From Paramecium tetraurelia (taxonomy: Eukaryota; Ciliophora; Oligohymenophorea; Peniculida; Parameciidae), in NCBI RefSeq assembly GCF_000165425.1, contig NW_001799078.1, positions 347,057-411,056 of the forward strand: 64,000 nucleotides of DNA, given 5' to 3'. Under the pieces are notes generated by a model. That model searched no databases, was not told the DNA's origin, and saw nothing but the letters and a program-made list of their open reading frames with translations. Below, piece by piece: positions 1 through 12,618 of this stretch; position 1 is the stretch's first letter; every line of letters starts with the position of its first letter. The position numbers and the translations under genes were made by a program.

Positions 1-1
1 A

Positions 2-379
2 TATTCCTATCAATTCGAGTTTTTGCAATTACTTTAAATTAATAATTAATCAATCTATTCTTATTAAGAGTTCCTAAAGAATTCTTAAACATAAGTCTAG
101 AGAGTATATGCTTAGTATGCATTTCTAGTGATAATTGAAATGTTGAAAAATAAAATTAAGACATTGGTCACTTCAACCCTTGTAATAAATTCGATAATGC
201 TTGGATTTGCAAGTATTATCATGAGTGGTGCGTTATTGATAACAATGAAGACGATTGAAAAAGTAAAGGAACAATACAAACAAAGTAAGTAATTGCTCAC
301 CCTATTTCCATTTGACAGACTGATGGAAAATGCATATGTTGTAAGTTTCATTAGTTAAGACTTACATTTTTCGGTTTGA
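2..379 (+). CDS. C-terminal part of a putative membrane protein (5' end outside window)
   Basis: The frame starting at base 2 is open from the window edge to TGA at 377-379, about 125 codons. It contains a strongly hydrophobic stretch (roughly residues 60-85, around SIMLGFASIIMSGALLI) followed by a basic amphipathic segment (TIEKVKEQYKQSK), so a single membrane span with a cytosolic tail is likely. A GTAAGT...ACAG segment near 287-320 could be a 34-nt intron. Splicing it would move the stop to just after the acceptor, so the exact carboxyl end is uncertain. No family was recognised. An internal ATG at 140 could start a shorter 79-residue protein. The open frame upstream of it favours a truncated larger gene. 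Confidence 0.45.
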
Positions 380-655
380 TATTATTTTATAATAATTTTA
401 ATTCTTTTATCAAATGATTTCTTTATAAAAGATGTGTGATTATGTGATGAAATGAACTTAGATAAAAACAATCAATTTTTCATTGCATTATTAATCCTGC
501 GTTCTATGAAATTTTCCTTTTTCTTCTCAACTTTTTATGCCAATTTCTTTCTAAATATTTTCTGAAATTGTTTAGCAGGACAATAATCATCCTATTATTG
601 AGTAAAGTCCTTCATTCCTGTAGATGTGAATTATCCATCAAAAGATGGAGTGGTT

Positions 656-1728
656 TCATATTTCTAATTATAGGTATTATGTATATAGTACATGATGTGT
701 TGGCTTTTGAGGACTTCTTGCTACTTTGAAAGGCTAAAAGTTTTATTGACTTGTAGTCATTCCCACAAAAGGACCAGTTGGCATAGGAGAACTTTGATAA
801 TGAGGTATTGTTTACAGTTCACTTTTAAAGTAATTTTGACTTTCCACCTTCCAGCTATTTGGGGGAACAAAGGAATCCTAATATTAAGTTTTACCAATGA
901 ATTTGATGTCGGTGCTTGTACTTATATGAGGATATCTACTAAATCTCTAATAGTTGTTGCCCCAATTACTATAATTAGACTAAATATAGAGTAAGATCAT
1001 ACTCTGTAGCTAGTCAAGTTGGACATGGATCCCAATTACGGTCTGTAGGGAGGTTTGAAACTCTCAGTGGATTGAATTGGCATTTCCTTATAGTCTTGTT
1101 GATGAGATGTAGTAAAATCAATTGTCTTTTAATCGAGAAACTTTGTAGCATATGTCTTAGAATTCAAGGGTGTTAGATTATTATAGCTTGATTTATGGGG
1201 AATGAAATCCTTATCATAAACAGTTAGAAAAGATCCATTTATCTTTAATTTAACTTAATTCGAGACATCACATCTGCATCTACCACATTTGCATCGATAG
1301 CATGCACAAAATCCAAGATGATGATAAAAATAATCTGGGTTATCCTCCAATAATCTCTCTAAAGTTTACTCATCTAATGGCATATTATCTGGCAATATCT
1401 ATCTCCAAATGGGATCTTCGGGACTTATCTGATCTAAAACAAATGGATCGAATTCATAGCAAAGATCATTTGTTGTCTTAGCTGGTGCTATGCTTGACAA
1501 TTATTCTATTTTCTTCCCATTCCTACCAATATGAACTATTCGTTTTGCACCATTGCTTCCCACTTAAGACTACTAAGAAGGAGGGCGTTATTATTATTGG
1601 GATATTATATTTTTGTTGCTGCGATTTGATTGTATACTTTTTGGACGATATGATCCTACAGAGTCGCTTGATTTAATTAGATTTGATTGTTTTGGCCGTA
1701 ATAATTCTGCCACAGGATCAGTGTACAT
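656..1728 (-). CDS. SAXO/FAM154-like axonemal microtubule-stabilising protein
   Basis: A 349-residue protein after removal of one 23-nt intron (980-1002, GTATG...TTTAG). Its diagnostic feature is a cysteine motif at about residues 141-153 (CACYRCKCGRCRC). This resembles the CxCxxCxCGxxxC signature near the start of SAXO (stabiliser of axonemal microtubules, FAM154) proteins. Downstream come repeated short Tyr/Phe-Lys-Pro-containing segments, such as ESFKPPYRP and SPMPTGPFVG, in place of the metazoan Mn repeats. SAXO proteins bind microtubule walls in cilia and basal bodies. The roughly 140-residue Ser/Gln-rich amino-terminal extension before the Cys motif is longer than in animal SAXO. The start is the first in-frame ATG; the stop is TGA at 656-658. 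The cysteine motif makes the family call good, but the Mn repeats are poorly conserved. Confidence 0.78.
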
Positions 1729-1977
1729 AAAAAAATAATTGAATAATGAATGTATTTATTATGTCGATTTATAAGTCATAATAAAATTTATATTATAAAC
1801 ATTTGTGCATATCTTCAACCAAATAAAGAACTAAACATGATGTTAGAATTGTGTTTCGTCATATCTTCTGGAATGTCTTTCATCTTCTTTCTTTTAATAA
1901 GATTTTTATTTTAATATACAAGAATTCATAATTAATTTACATTATTGATTAAATCAACCCCAGACTAATTTATATGA

Positions 1978-2484
1978 TCACATTAAAGTGTCTGGTATGA
2001 ATTTTACATAACATTTATTGAATCTCACCACTTTTTACACTTTTATTTTACTTGGGATCTTTCCTGAAAATACTTAATCATCTTTTAAACGTTTTCTTTT
2101 CAAAATGCTATTTGGGATTTTCTCTGGAAGTTTGTTATTACTTTTATAGAGATTTCTCCTTTTGTACACACATATTGATGTTTAAGAGAAGTATTTTGAT
2201 TACTAAAGTTGGTATAGTTCTTTGACTTCATTTTCATCATTCCTAAGAATTCTCGTATTTGCAATTACTAATTCCTCTTCCAATTTACAACATTCTTCAA
2301 AAAGATTCTCTAAATTGTCATCTTCATCACACCACTTCAGAGAATTACACAAAAAAGTTGATTCTATTGTTTTAGGTTGATATAAGTTTCGTATTGGATT
2401 ATTAAGTAACAGCATCTAAGAATCTGTGTGAGAAATAGACAAATCCAAGTCTTATTAAAGTGAATATCCTGCTGCACATCCCAT
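1978..2484 (-). CDS. Small uncharacterised protein with MGC-type (myristoyl/palmitoyl) N-terminus
   Basis: An intronless 168-codon gene. It begins MGCAAGYS, a Gly at position 2 followed by Cys, which is the usual context for N-myristoylation plus palmitoylation and predicts attachment to the cytoplasmic face of a membrane. Residues around 55-80 are acidic and Cys-containing (LFEECCKLEEELVIANTR). The last 60 residues are very basic (SILKRKRLKDDQ, KIKVQKVVRF). No family was recognised. A methionine 23 codons downstream is a possible start, but the MGC start is in frame, has no upstream competitor and is preferred. The gene is about 250 bp downstream of the start of the SAXO-like gene, on the same strand. 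Confidence 0.7.
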
Positions 2485-3389
2485 TTATGCTATTTTAAAT
2501 TAATATAGATTATTATGATTTCAATGAAGATATATTACATTGTAGCAAAAAAAATAATATAATTTAAATTAATTGATTAGAACATTAGAATTAAAGGCTG
2601 TTTAATTATGAATAACAAATTGAATTTAATAGTTGTAATCTTAAATTCTAATTTAAACTTTCTTCTTATATTCTTAATAAATTCACCTCTTAGTATCTAT
2701 TACTTATTTAAATATATAAAATCAAGAATTTTTATATGAATCTATCTATTCATTTTATAAATGGATTATTTGATACAAACAAGTAATTTCAGTACTTAAT
2801 ATACAAACAAAACAATTATCAATTTAAATCAGAAATAGTAATTATCCTATGAGTACCTTATTAGTATAATACATTGAACTATATATAAAATATTAATTAT
2901 CCTTCAATATGTAGTCTAGATTCAATAGAATATCTTGTTAGATTTGACATCAAAAGTACTTTCAAATTCATCTAATAAACAGTATTAGCATTTCAAGGTA
3001 CAGTTCTTATAAGTCTTTATTTTTATCCCCCTAAATTTACTATTCTTAAGATATCACTTAAAACCCTTTCCAAAAGTCGTTTGTTTTAAACAGAAGCATT
3101 TTAAAAATTAGTCATTAATATACAGTCTTAGATGTAGTCTTTTTTTTGGAAACCTTCTCAATTTTTGCATACCATAATATACTATTCATTTTACCCACCC
3201 ATATACATCAGATATATCACAAAATATATCTAAGAAGATTGTTTTCTCAATCTAATCTAATTATGAGATGAGAAATAACTTATTAATTTAAAATTAACAA
3301 CAAATACAAATTTTAGAATTTAAACTTAATTAAGTTGAATTTGAGGTTTAAATGTTGATTATATATATTTAATTATCACCTCCCCATTC
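2485..3389. other. 905-bp intergenic region, no convincing gene
   Basis: Very AT-rich DNA between two minus-strand genes. A minus-strand frame at about 2,970-3,100 reads some 43 codons from an ATG (includes KTNDFWKGFQVISQEQQ) before TGA. It resembles coding sequence but cannot be extended, so it may be a relic exon. A dA/dT run lies near 3,139. Nothing else was seen. Confidence 0.4.
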
Positions 3390-6300
3390 TCATTTTTTAG
3401 TCATAGGAGTATAATTTGCAAGGCGAGGTTTCAAGTTGTTACTTGAATTTAATTTCTTTGAACTATCAAATTTTTATATAGATGATTCTTATCTTTTAAG
3501 ATAATTGTTATCAGAGAATTATGAATTAATTTTTTATAATTCTTTAACTCTTTAAGCCAATTCCTTACTTTCACTATAATAATTTGACATATCATCATTT
3601 TAGACTTGTATTTTGAGCAACCTAATTTTCAATATCTATTTTTACCTATGTAAATCAGCAATCTCTTAGTTTTAAATAATTTTCTAATCTTCATATTCTC
3701 GATTCAATTAATCAAATTACTTTGTTTTCTTTTCTAGTTCTTCTGCTAATTATTCACATTATATCCTAAGTTATTTGTTCTCTATCTTAAACTAACTAAT
3801 CTCTGATTCAGCTGAAGCAATTTGTAGTTAAATCTTTTCAATATCTCTTTGACCTTTCTATCGAGTGGCTTTTATCTCATCCTCTTCCTTTCTCAATCTA
3901 AGAGTAGTTAAATAATGTATATACTTATTCTAAAGATCAGTTATTTTTTATTAATCAGAAGCTCTTTCTTGTTCAATGTCTTCAATTAAATTTTACAATT
4001 ATTTATCTTTTTAATTCACAATTTAATTGACATCATCAAGCGATTGATATAATTTATGAATAACCTCTTCATTTTAAGCTACCTAATCCTTAAGATCTGA
4101 TTATTCCTATCTAAGTTTTATTTGCTCTCTTTAGAATTGATTGACCAACAATTGAACTTCTGATTATTGTTACTTTACTAATTTGGCAATTCTACTTTCT
4201 GTCTCCTACGTATTGGACCTATTAAGAGTTCTTAATTTTTCTAATTCATTTTATAAATTATCAATTTAGCCTTTCAGATCTTATTAATGTTACTGCTTTC
4301 TCTCATACTTCTTTAATTGTTTTGTTAATTCTTAAATTTGATCCTCAAATGAATCTTTCATCTATAATTGAAAATCATAATAAATTACATCATTCATATT
4401 TTTCAAAGTACTTGATAATTCATTTTCAATGAGCATTCCATTGCTTTTCAATGTTTTATTTTCATTCTTCAAATTTGTAATCAAAGCTGATTAATCTTCT
4501 AAGATGACTTGTACCTTCTATAATTCATGCAATAACTCTTTATTTTCATCCTCCATCTTTTCTTTTGCATCTCTTAAATTCTCTATTTACTATTCAAATT
4601 ATTTTTAAGTCTCATCTAGAGTTTACTCATATGCAGTTCTTAAATGTGATGCACTTCCACTATATTAATCAAATATTTCATTCCTTATTTTTAACTTATA
4701 ATAGAATTGATATTGATACTATTTCATTTTCATGTTATATTTCCTTTCTGTTCCATAAATCTTTCACTTTAGTGACAATTGATGCGATCAACAAATTGTC
4801 TTCATTGTTTTTCATCCTAATGATTTATCTTAAGTATTGTTCTAAACTGGCATGTTCTTATTTTATTTTTTAGAGTTCACTAACAATTCGTCTTTTAATG
4901 TATTTTCTTTATTCCTAATTTATTATTAATAGTTTACTTTGATAGTTTTCACATACTTTTAATGTCTTTACATGAGTGATTCATTGTTCAAAATCAATTG
5001 ATTCTTTTATTTTTACTCAGTATCTAATTACTTTTTAATTTCTTCCTATTTTTATTCTTATAACTCCTATATATTAATTAGTTTGTCTATTTAGATTCTT
5101 AATTAATCATTTTCTTCTGATAATTGTTAGGCATTGCGCTTATAATTTTGATATTGCATAAGTTCCTCTTCTAATTGTTGGAGTTCCTTACTTTTGTAAT
5201 TAAGTAATTTTTCGTTTTCTGATGATTCATTCAATAATTTTTCTAATTATGAGTTTAATAATTGAACTTTATCATTTTTGGTTTTGTTTTCTCCCTCCAA
5301 CTATCTGTATTATTCCATAAGTTCATCCTTTTATTGCTTTAATTATTTTTAGATTTTAAGAACTTCACTTTAACGATTACTTACGTCATTCTTTAATTCT
5401 TCAATATATTCTAATTATTATTTGGATCTCTCTTACAATCTTTAATAATCAGATTCCAACATCTTAACTTATTAAGTTAATTAAGATATCTATTTATTTT
5501 GATTATTAATGGTTTCTTCTCTTGCTAAAAGTTATTCTTAAATTTCATTTCTATCTTTAACATCCAAATGTAATTTATTTTGTTGTCTGTTCCATAGTTC
5601 CTTATAGTTTTCAAATTCATCCTGTTAGTTTTTCATAAGAGCATCCTACTCCCTAAGTTTTTAATTCAACTCTGTTATTTTCTTTTATAGTTCTTTGACT
5701 TACTATTCATATTGGATTTTAGGAATATAATTGCTTTCAATTTATTATTGTTATTATAAAACTACTGATTCAAGTTCACTTTAAACTCTATCCAATTCAT
5801 TCAATAAATTGATTTTTTACTTATCTGAATCATCACATTATTGTTTGTTTATTTATTCGAATTAGTTTCTTAAACTATAAATATTTTTATCATGAGATTC
5901 TTTCAAATCATCAATTGACTTTTGAGCTTATTGTAATTGTAGTTGATTCTATTATTACAATTCATTAATCTTTCTTTAAAACTATTGAGTTTCATTTTAC
6001 AACTATTCAGCATGGTCCCTGATGAGCTAATCTAATCTAATTTATAATTATTTGGCATTTTATTTGTGGAATGTCGATTTCTCCTTTTTCCTTTGTAATT
6101 TTTAACTTAATTTATTGATTTCATTCTAAAAGGTCTAAGCCTCCTTTTCCAACCTTTTTTCATAATCTCCTTTTTATTAATTGAATTGTAAAGTTACTGC
6201 TTCTAATTGATTTTACAAATTTGAAATAGTAAATTATGTCTTAGCTTCTGAATCAGTTGACTTTTTTTTATATGAAATCACCTCACCCTCTAATTCTTAA

Positions 6301-7186
6301 TAAATTTTATTCAATTACTATACTTTTAACTACAAATTTTCACTTATCTTATGTAATTATTCTATCTCTTAAACTTGCTATTTATTAATTTATTATAATT
6401 TTTCATTTGTTTAAACTAATTATTCATATTCTTCCTTTAGAATGTTATACTCTTTAGCAGTTGTCTAGAGTTGTTAAATCTCCTTGGCAGTTTAACTAGC
6501 AGATGACAGTTTTTATTCTAATTGTGAAACCTTGTTATTCCTAAACTTAAAATTAAATCATTACAGTTAATCATTATTCTGTTATAAATAAGAAATTTGT
6601 TCTTAAGCCTATTGAACCTAATTTTATGCCTAGGCTTCCTTGTCAGCTTACTCATCCTATAGAACTTATAATTCTATTGCTAACTACATATTTGACCATA
6701 ATGATACTTTTCTTTTATCTTATTCAATTTTTCCAAATTCCATTTTGAGATACGCATATTAAGAGGAGAGCTTTTCTATCAGGACTTCTCTTTCACTCAG
6801 TATTATCTCCTCGAACATCTCTTTAACTCTTTGATAAACAAACTCTTGTGAGGTGATGTCTTGTCTCATAGTGTCAATTAATTCATCATTCATGATCTAA
6901 ATTTGTACATTGAAATATCTACCTTATCGAGTGCTTCCTTGACAGTTTCGAAGAGTGTTTGATATTTCATATCATAAAAGCTTCGCATTGTTAAAATTCT
7001 TTCATTATATTAAGTTTCAAATTCCTATTTCAATTAAACCTCAAGAGATGATGCATGATGTGGCGATCCAAAGGATGAACTTTGCAGATTCTTTCGAGAA
7101 GCCTCGATATTAATATTTGATTTTGCTGGAGAAAATCCTGTAAACGATAGAGTCTGTCTATTTTTTAGACTTTTATCGAAATTCAT
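3390..7186 (-). CDS. Large coiled-coil protein (about 1,248 residues)
   Basis: Starts MNFDKSLKNRQ at 7186 and ends with TGA at 3390-3392. Two introns were found: 26 nt (GTAGATATTT...TTTAG, close to the start) and 24 nt (GTAAAAATAG...TTAG, near the end). Removing both gives exactly 1,249 codons including the stop. A Ser-rich head of about 50 residues precedes almost continuous heptad-type sequence rich in Gln, Glu, Lys, Leu and Asn. A short basic tail (RLANYTPMTKK) closes the protein. No motor, EF-hand or other globular domain was seen. Proteins of this build in ciliates are often basal body, ciliary or cortical scaffolds. That role is inferred only from structure and from the ciliary genes next to it. 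Confidence 0.82.
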
Positions 7187-7291
7187 TTATTTCAAATTTA
7201 AATTAATATAACAATAAATTTATATATATTACTACCAAGCCTAGAACTCTTCCTTTAAGACAAATAATTTTATTAATTTAAACTTGATATT

Positions 7292-9560
7292 TCAACATGA
7301 CAACAATAATTCAAAATCATTTTTATTCATAAAGTCATCATTACCCATTCTTTTAGCTGGAAATAAAGGATCAATGATGAATCTCATAAGATTTTCTAAA
7401 AGTCCTGTAATTATCTTAGTCAGAACTGGACATCCAGTCTCTATACAAGGATTAGTATTGAATTCTATGAGTATTGGTTTAAAACTGCTAGAAATCATAA
7501 AATCTAAACCATATAATTCGAATCCTAAAATTTGTTCTTCATTTGTGATTTTATCAATTGCTGATTGCGTGGCCAATTTAGTAAGAGCCTTACTTAATTA
7601 CTAATTAAATACCTTCATATCAGCATATAATTCATCGAAACTTAATGAGGTATTGTTTTACTTGTTATGCTCTATTAAATAAGCTTAGAATTGATCATAA
7701 GAAACCTTATTTCCTTTTTCAAATTTCCCATAGCCATTTAATTTATTCTATATTGCATCATTGGTTAAGTGTATTTTCTGATTGTCTAAAGACTCCAAAG
7801 TAAAGAAACTACTTGATGTTCTCAAATAGCCTTTTTTGTACCAATAAACTAATAAACTATTTCTATCAGATTAGGATACCTCTTTTAACTCCATTCATAA
7901 TAGTGATTAAACAATATCCTCTTATGTCGAATTTTCTCTTTTGATATAAAAAAGGATTTTCGATGTATTTTTACAGAATAAATGTATGGCCCTATTGAGA
8001 GATGTGTTGGACAATTTCTGACATTTAATTTGAGACTTTAGATTATAAGTTTAATTTAAATACCTTTAATTCCATTGCCCCTGTTACTATCCTCTCCTGG
8101 TTTTATGATCCATATATTCTTAATATCTTTGTCTAAAGCCAGATGTTAGAATGTTTATTAGAAACTAATGAATTCTCGATCGGTTGGACCATGAATATGA
8201 TAAGTCAATGGAATGTAATTCCATACATCAATACTCTATTCTGAACAATATTCAGAGAGATTATGGAATAGCCATTTCTTGTCACCTAATTGATGGCCAC
8301 CCTTGAGATGGTTATGAATACGAATGTTCGTTGTCTAATGATTTAATTGGGTTAACTCCTTGTAATTGTGTAACTTTAATTCATATATAAAATATATACA
8401 TTATTTAAGATTGGTGGACTATCTATATTATATTCATTTAATTTCTTTTTTGACTTCCCTTCAATCTTATCCCAAGCCTATTTTATCACACTCATTTACT
8501 AAGAGTCAATCCAACTATTAATTTCCTCAGATATGATAGTTTGAGCAATGGGTTTAATTTCTGAAGGTTGTAGATCAATGAATTTTTGAGTCCATACAAA
8601 ATTGATTTCAGCATCATCATCTATTGAATTTGCAATACTCCATTATGGTCTTAAGTTAAATATTCCTTTTATCATCATATGGTTATTGCCTCTGCCTACA
8701 AATAACTTATAATATTTTTAATGCAACGCTGGAATTACTTGAATTCCATTACAAAAATTAATTAATTGATTGATTTCCTAATAACTTGGATTCTGTATAA
8801 ATTTAGTAAACCCAATGTCCCAAAATCTAGTGTCATCAATCACTATCTTTTTTGCTTTACAAAGAGGAACTTACACTTTCTTTCTCTCATTATCTTTAGA
8901 AGGTGGACTTTTAGTTTTTTCTTTTCTAACTAAAAGTGGCATTAATTTTTCTTGTTACTTAGGTGTTTGATCCTTTTATATTTGTAGAACTTAGACTTAT
9001 TTCACTTAAATCAATTGACCTTTTAGTTATTCCAACTCGTATTCTTTTTGAGCCACTGATTAACATCTCTATGATCTTTTATAGTACTTTTTTCTTTGGA
9101 GTATTCTTTGAAACGTTAGATTATCATTTGCTTATTTAGTTTTTCTCATTAATTCCTCCAATAAAGATTGATTTCTGCTCTTCCTATTTTGTAATTCATA
9201 GATCTGAGACAAAATATCATAAGTTGTCTAGTTCTTTGAAGTATGTTTTTGTAATGGAGTCAATAATTAGGTGTCTGTGACCTTCAGTTATGACTTATTT
9301 GGTGATTCAGTTTCATTTTCTGTGATATTAGGTCTATATTAACTTTCTATTTATTGGAAACTGCCATTTTTTCTCATTGAAGACAAAAACTATTTTATTC
9401 CAGACTCAGCACTTCCCTGAGTATTAGAAATATACCCTTGGCACACTTAATTTGATCCCATCTACTTTTCCCATAATTCTTATCTTCTTTTATGAACTGA
9501 GTTGTTGTCCACAGATTTTCCTATTGATTCTTGTTCTTTTGAAGGACCCCTAGCTCTCAT
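7292..9560 (-). CDS. Tubulin--tyrosine ligase-like (TTLL) protein, probable tubulin polyglutamylase/ligase
   Basis: 719 residues after removal of four introns (26, 28, 31 and 24 nt); the splice sites restore the conserved TTLL frame. The first 230 residues are charged, Gln-rich and probably disordered. The TTL ATP-grasp domain follows. Visible landmarks are IKPGEDSNRGNGIKV (nucleotide-binding lysine and the glycine-rich turn), FILQKYIENPFLY, KFDIRGYCL, LRTSSSFFT, HLTNDAIQ and the terminal metal/ATP site GFELYGLDFM...LIEFNTNPCIE. TTLL enzymes add Glu, Gly or Tyr to tubulin tails using ATP. HLTNDAIQ in place of the usual HLTNYAIQ is a small divergence. The substrate amino acid cannot be fixed from sequence. 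A second TTLL gene lies at 51,018-52,803. Confidence 0.9.
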
Positions 9561-10201
9561 TAATAATTTTAATAATATAAAATGATTATATAAAATTTTG
9601 TTGAAGAAATAGTTATGACAACAAAAAATAAGAAAAGACTTTTGAAGACCATTACAATGGCAATCATGCAGAAAAGGAAGCGATATTAGAACGAATTTTT
9701 AAAAAATAATAATAATTCTTATTAAAATACTCTAATTTAATTAATATAAATATTTTAATGGAGTATTTTAATAAAAATGAATTTCATCGGGTTGGTTAAA
9801 TTATATTAAGTTATCATGTATCTTAATACAAAATAGGAAAAAATGATCTATAGACAAATCTCTCCTGTTATTATGCATCAATATTATTATTTATTAATAC
9901 TAATATCCATTCTTGTGGATAAATTATGTTGTAATAACTTTAATGAGACAATATTTATGGGTTTAGAAAAGTAATAGACAAAATATTAGTTGTAATTATT
10001 GTGATTCAATTAAAATTTAACGATGATACTTTAAAATTTAAAGTTAATTATTATGGATTGATTTTGACAAAATATTTAAGGGAATCTATTGAAAATCAGA
10101 TTATTAATTTGTAGACACAAGGGAAAAAATTGATTTCTATAATTTAATACTTTTTAATATATTTATGAATTTACAGTAATTATGCAATCACCAAAATAAG
10201 A
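9561..10201. other. Intergenic region between divergent genes
   Basis: About 640 bp of AT-rich DNA between the start of the TTLL gene (minus) and the start of the two-TM protein gene (plus), so it probably holds both promoters. No convincing ORF. It contains the inverted repeat listed separately. Confidence 0.5.
9719..9774. repeat. 14-bp perfect inverted repeat with 28-bp spacer
   Basis: TTATTAAAATACTC at 9719-9732 is the exact reverse complement of GAGTATTTTAATAA at 9761-9774. It sits in the divergent intergenic region. It could form a hairpin or a dyad protein-binding site; function unknown. Confidence 0.6.
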
Positions 10202-12506
10202 ATGTTAATTAATTAAAGTATTGAAAGCTTTGTAATTTTGAAGTATGCATAAGATTGGTCATTGTAATATCTAAAGATAATTCTAGGGATCTCAAGAATG
10301 GATATATTTGGGTAATCAATCACATTAAGAATGAATAAGCAAAGCTCATATAAAACTGTTTTTGGAGGCTGCTCCTCTTTAATTTTGCTAGTAATTTTAA
10401 TTCTGATATTCTCATCAAACATAACATCCTTTTTCAACAAAGAAAGTTTGAGTGCAACTGTTTTAACTGAATTTGAAGAAATTCCATCCTTATCAATTAT
10501 AGATGATTCATTTTTTTTATTCGCTGTTCAAATAGATTAAGATGACTTTTTAAAGAAACCTTTTTACGAAATCAAAATAGATTAGTTCCGTATCCAAAAG
10601 TTTTTGAACGGATCTTCAATTTAAACTTAAAAGGAAGTTTAGTTGATACCTTGCACTTTAGATCGTTTTAACAAAATATTCTCTTAATTTGGAAGAGATA
10701 TGACAGACTAATTCAACCAGTTTAAATTACATGATTTTTTGTGCTTTGAGTAAGTGGTTCTAGATATATTTGTAGCTACAACCAATCTTTTTCAATCTAA
10801 GGAACGTATTCAAGTATAATAAATAAATAACTCATCTAGATTTGGAATTTGAATTTTTGAAAATATAAGTGTAAGAATGTAGTAATAAAACTAATTGTGC
10901 TTCAAAAGAGGAATTACAATAAGAGGTTGATAAAAATGGAGCATTTAAAATTAAATTGTTCCCTATTAATAAAGTAAAAGATTAAATGATATAGACTATA
11001 GATATTGAACCCTTACAAACCAGAAGATAATTATTTACAAACATTTTTAGATGACTCCTTTTTCTTTAGATTTCTTCCCTCAAACATTTATAAGTCTGTA
11101 GATTTATTTATCAAAGAATACGAAGTTACTAATGATCAAAGTCTCTTGCCATTCAGTTAATTGGAATAATCATAGTTTTACACACTAGATTAATCAGAAA
11201 TTAAAGAGAGAACTGAATTATAAAACAGTCAATCATCTTTTGTACAAATCTAGATAAGGAAAAGTCCTTATAAAATAAAAATATTTAGAAAATATTTGAA
11301 AATAGATGAATTATTATCTAATTTAGGAGGCATATAATAAATATTTATTTTTTTTGTTGGAACAATTCTAACTATTTACAATAGATTTCAACGTAATTTA
11401 ATAATAATATTTTATAGTTCTGGTTGAATTAGCAAATAAATTATATGAATTTACTTTGGTATCTTTTCAAAAGGAAAAATATTACTAAGAGAATTTAGAT
11501 TTGGTGAACCAAATGATTTATAATAAGTAAGAGAAAATGCCTTTTTAAGAGAAGCCTCGAAATTCAGATGTAGATTTAGAAATATAGCCCTTGCATCAGA
11601 GTACCATAAATTAAAAATCAAAAAATGAGCTACTAAAATTCAGTGAACAAATGAGTCCCTCTTCCTAATAATAGCGTAATCCACTAAAGAAATAAACTGA
11701 ATTTGCCTTAAAGAAAAATAAGTTCATCTATGAATAAGAAGCTATGGCATCAAAATTAAATTGTTAGAATGGATTAGAATATTTCTAATTACAAATTTAA
11801 CAATTAATTTAAAGGTCTAAACCAATCTTGATGACTTTTCAAATGTTAATTAATTTTTTAACTTGTTAAAAAGTATTTAATAATAAGAAACATATCTAAT
11901 TGATGAATCAAGCAATGTAATTTATTTTATATTTGTTGATTAGCGATAAAATCACATAATAAATAGATCTATTCAATATCCTTACAAAATTGAATGACCT
12001 TGAGAAACTTAAAGAAGTGATATTCTCTCCACAGTAATTATTGATGTTCAATTTCACTCCAAAACCATTGATATCCTTGGATAATAAAACCGAAGTATTC
12101 AACAGGACAATAGTGGAGGAGAGGACAAGAAGCAATAATACAAAATAGTAAAGTATATTATCATTTATAGGGATGAAACCTCTTCAAACTCCGAATTCTA
12201 AAATAAAACACATTACAATCTATAAGCTGATGCGAGGATGTATTCCAAAATATATTCGGTATTCATAGTAACTATTAATAGGCTTATGATGATGTCTTGC
12301 AAGAGGCTGAAAATGAACAAGACCCTTCTATTTGCAACAATTTGAGTAAATAAATAATTCTCAAATTGGGTGCTGAAGTATAAACTATCTTTAAATTATC
12401 GAAACTTATAGACTTTCACCAGAATTAAAATAATACTAGGAGGAGGGGGATGACAGCAGAGACTCTTAGAAGAGTATTATGTTCCAAAACAAATTTATAA
12501 GAATGA
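10202..12506 (+). CDS. Two-transmembrane ciliate-type membrane protein with long cytosolic tail
   Basis: 717 residues after removal of six introns (26, 26, 28, 25, 23 and 23 nt), all needed to keep the frame. The first membrane span is around residues 57-73 (CSSLILLVILILIF), preceded by DIFGQSITLRMNKQSSYKT. A large Cys-containing extracytosolic domain follows (LCFDYNQSFSIQGTY, CSNKTNCASKEE), then conserved-looking DLFIKEYEVTNDQSLL and RKSPYKIKIFRKYLKID. The second span is QQIFIFFVGTILTIYN. The last 380 residues are a Gln/Ser/Lys-rich cytosolic region. I recall this order (short N-terminus, TM, Cys-containing ectodomain, TM, long tail) from a large family of uncharacterised membrane proteins in Paramecium and Tetrahymena, but no function is known to me. 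The in-frame ATG at 10202 was taken as the start. Confidence 0.78.
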
Positions 12507-12618
12507 TTATATACTTATTCTTAATATGTTCTAAAATAAGAATGATGGTAATGTTTAAAGAAAAGCTTAATGTTTTATTTGGTGTATTTATTATATTGTA
12601 CTAAAATATTAATGCTCA

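Noticed and set aside
692-994. Plus-strand 100-codon open frame
   Set aside because: Antisense to the SAXO-like gene, whose minus-strand frame has the conserved cysteine motif and a good intron.
4565-4873. Plus-strand 102-codon open frame
   Set aside because: Lies antisense inside the large coiled-coil gene; its Phe/Leu/Ile/His composition is what coiled-coil codons give on the opposite strand.
7284-7604. Plus-strand 106-codon open frame
   Set aside because: Antisense to the conserved carboxyl end of the TTLL gene.
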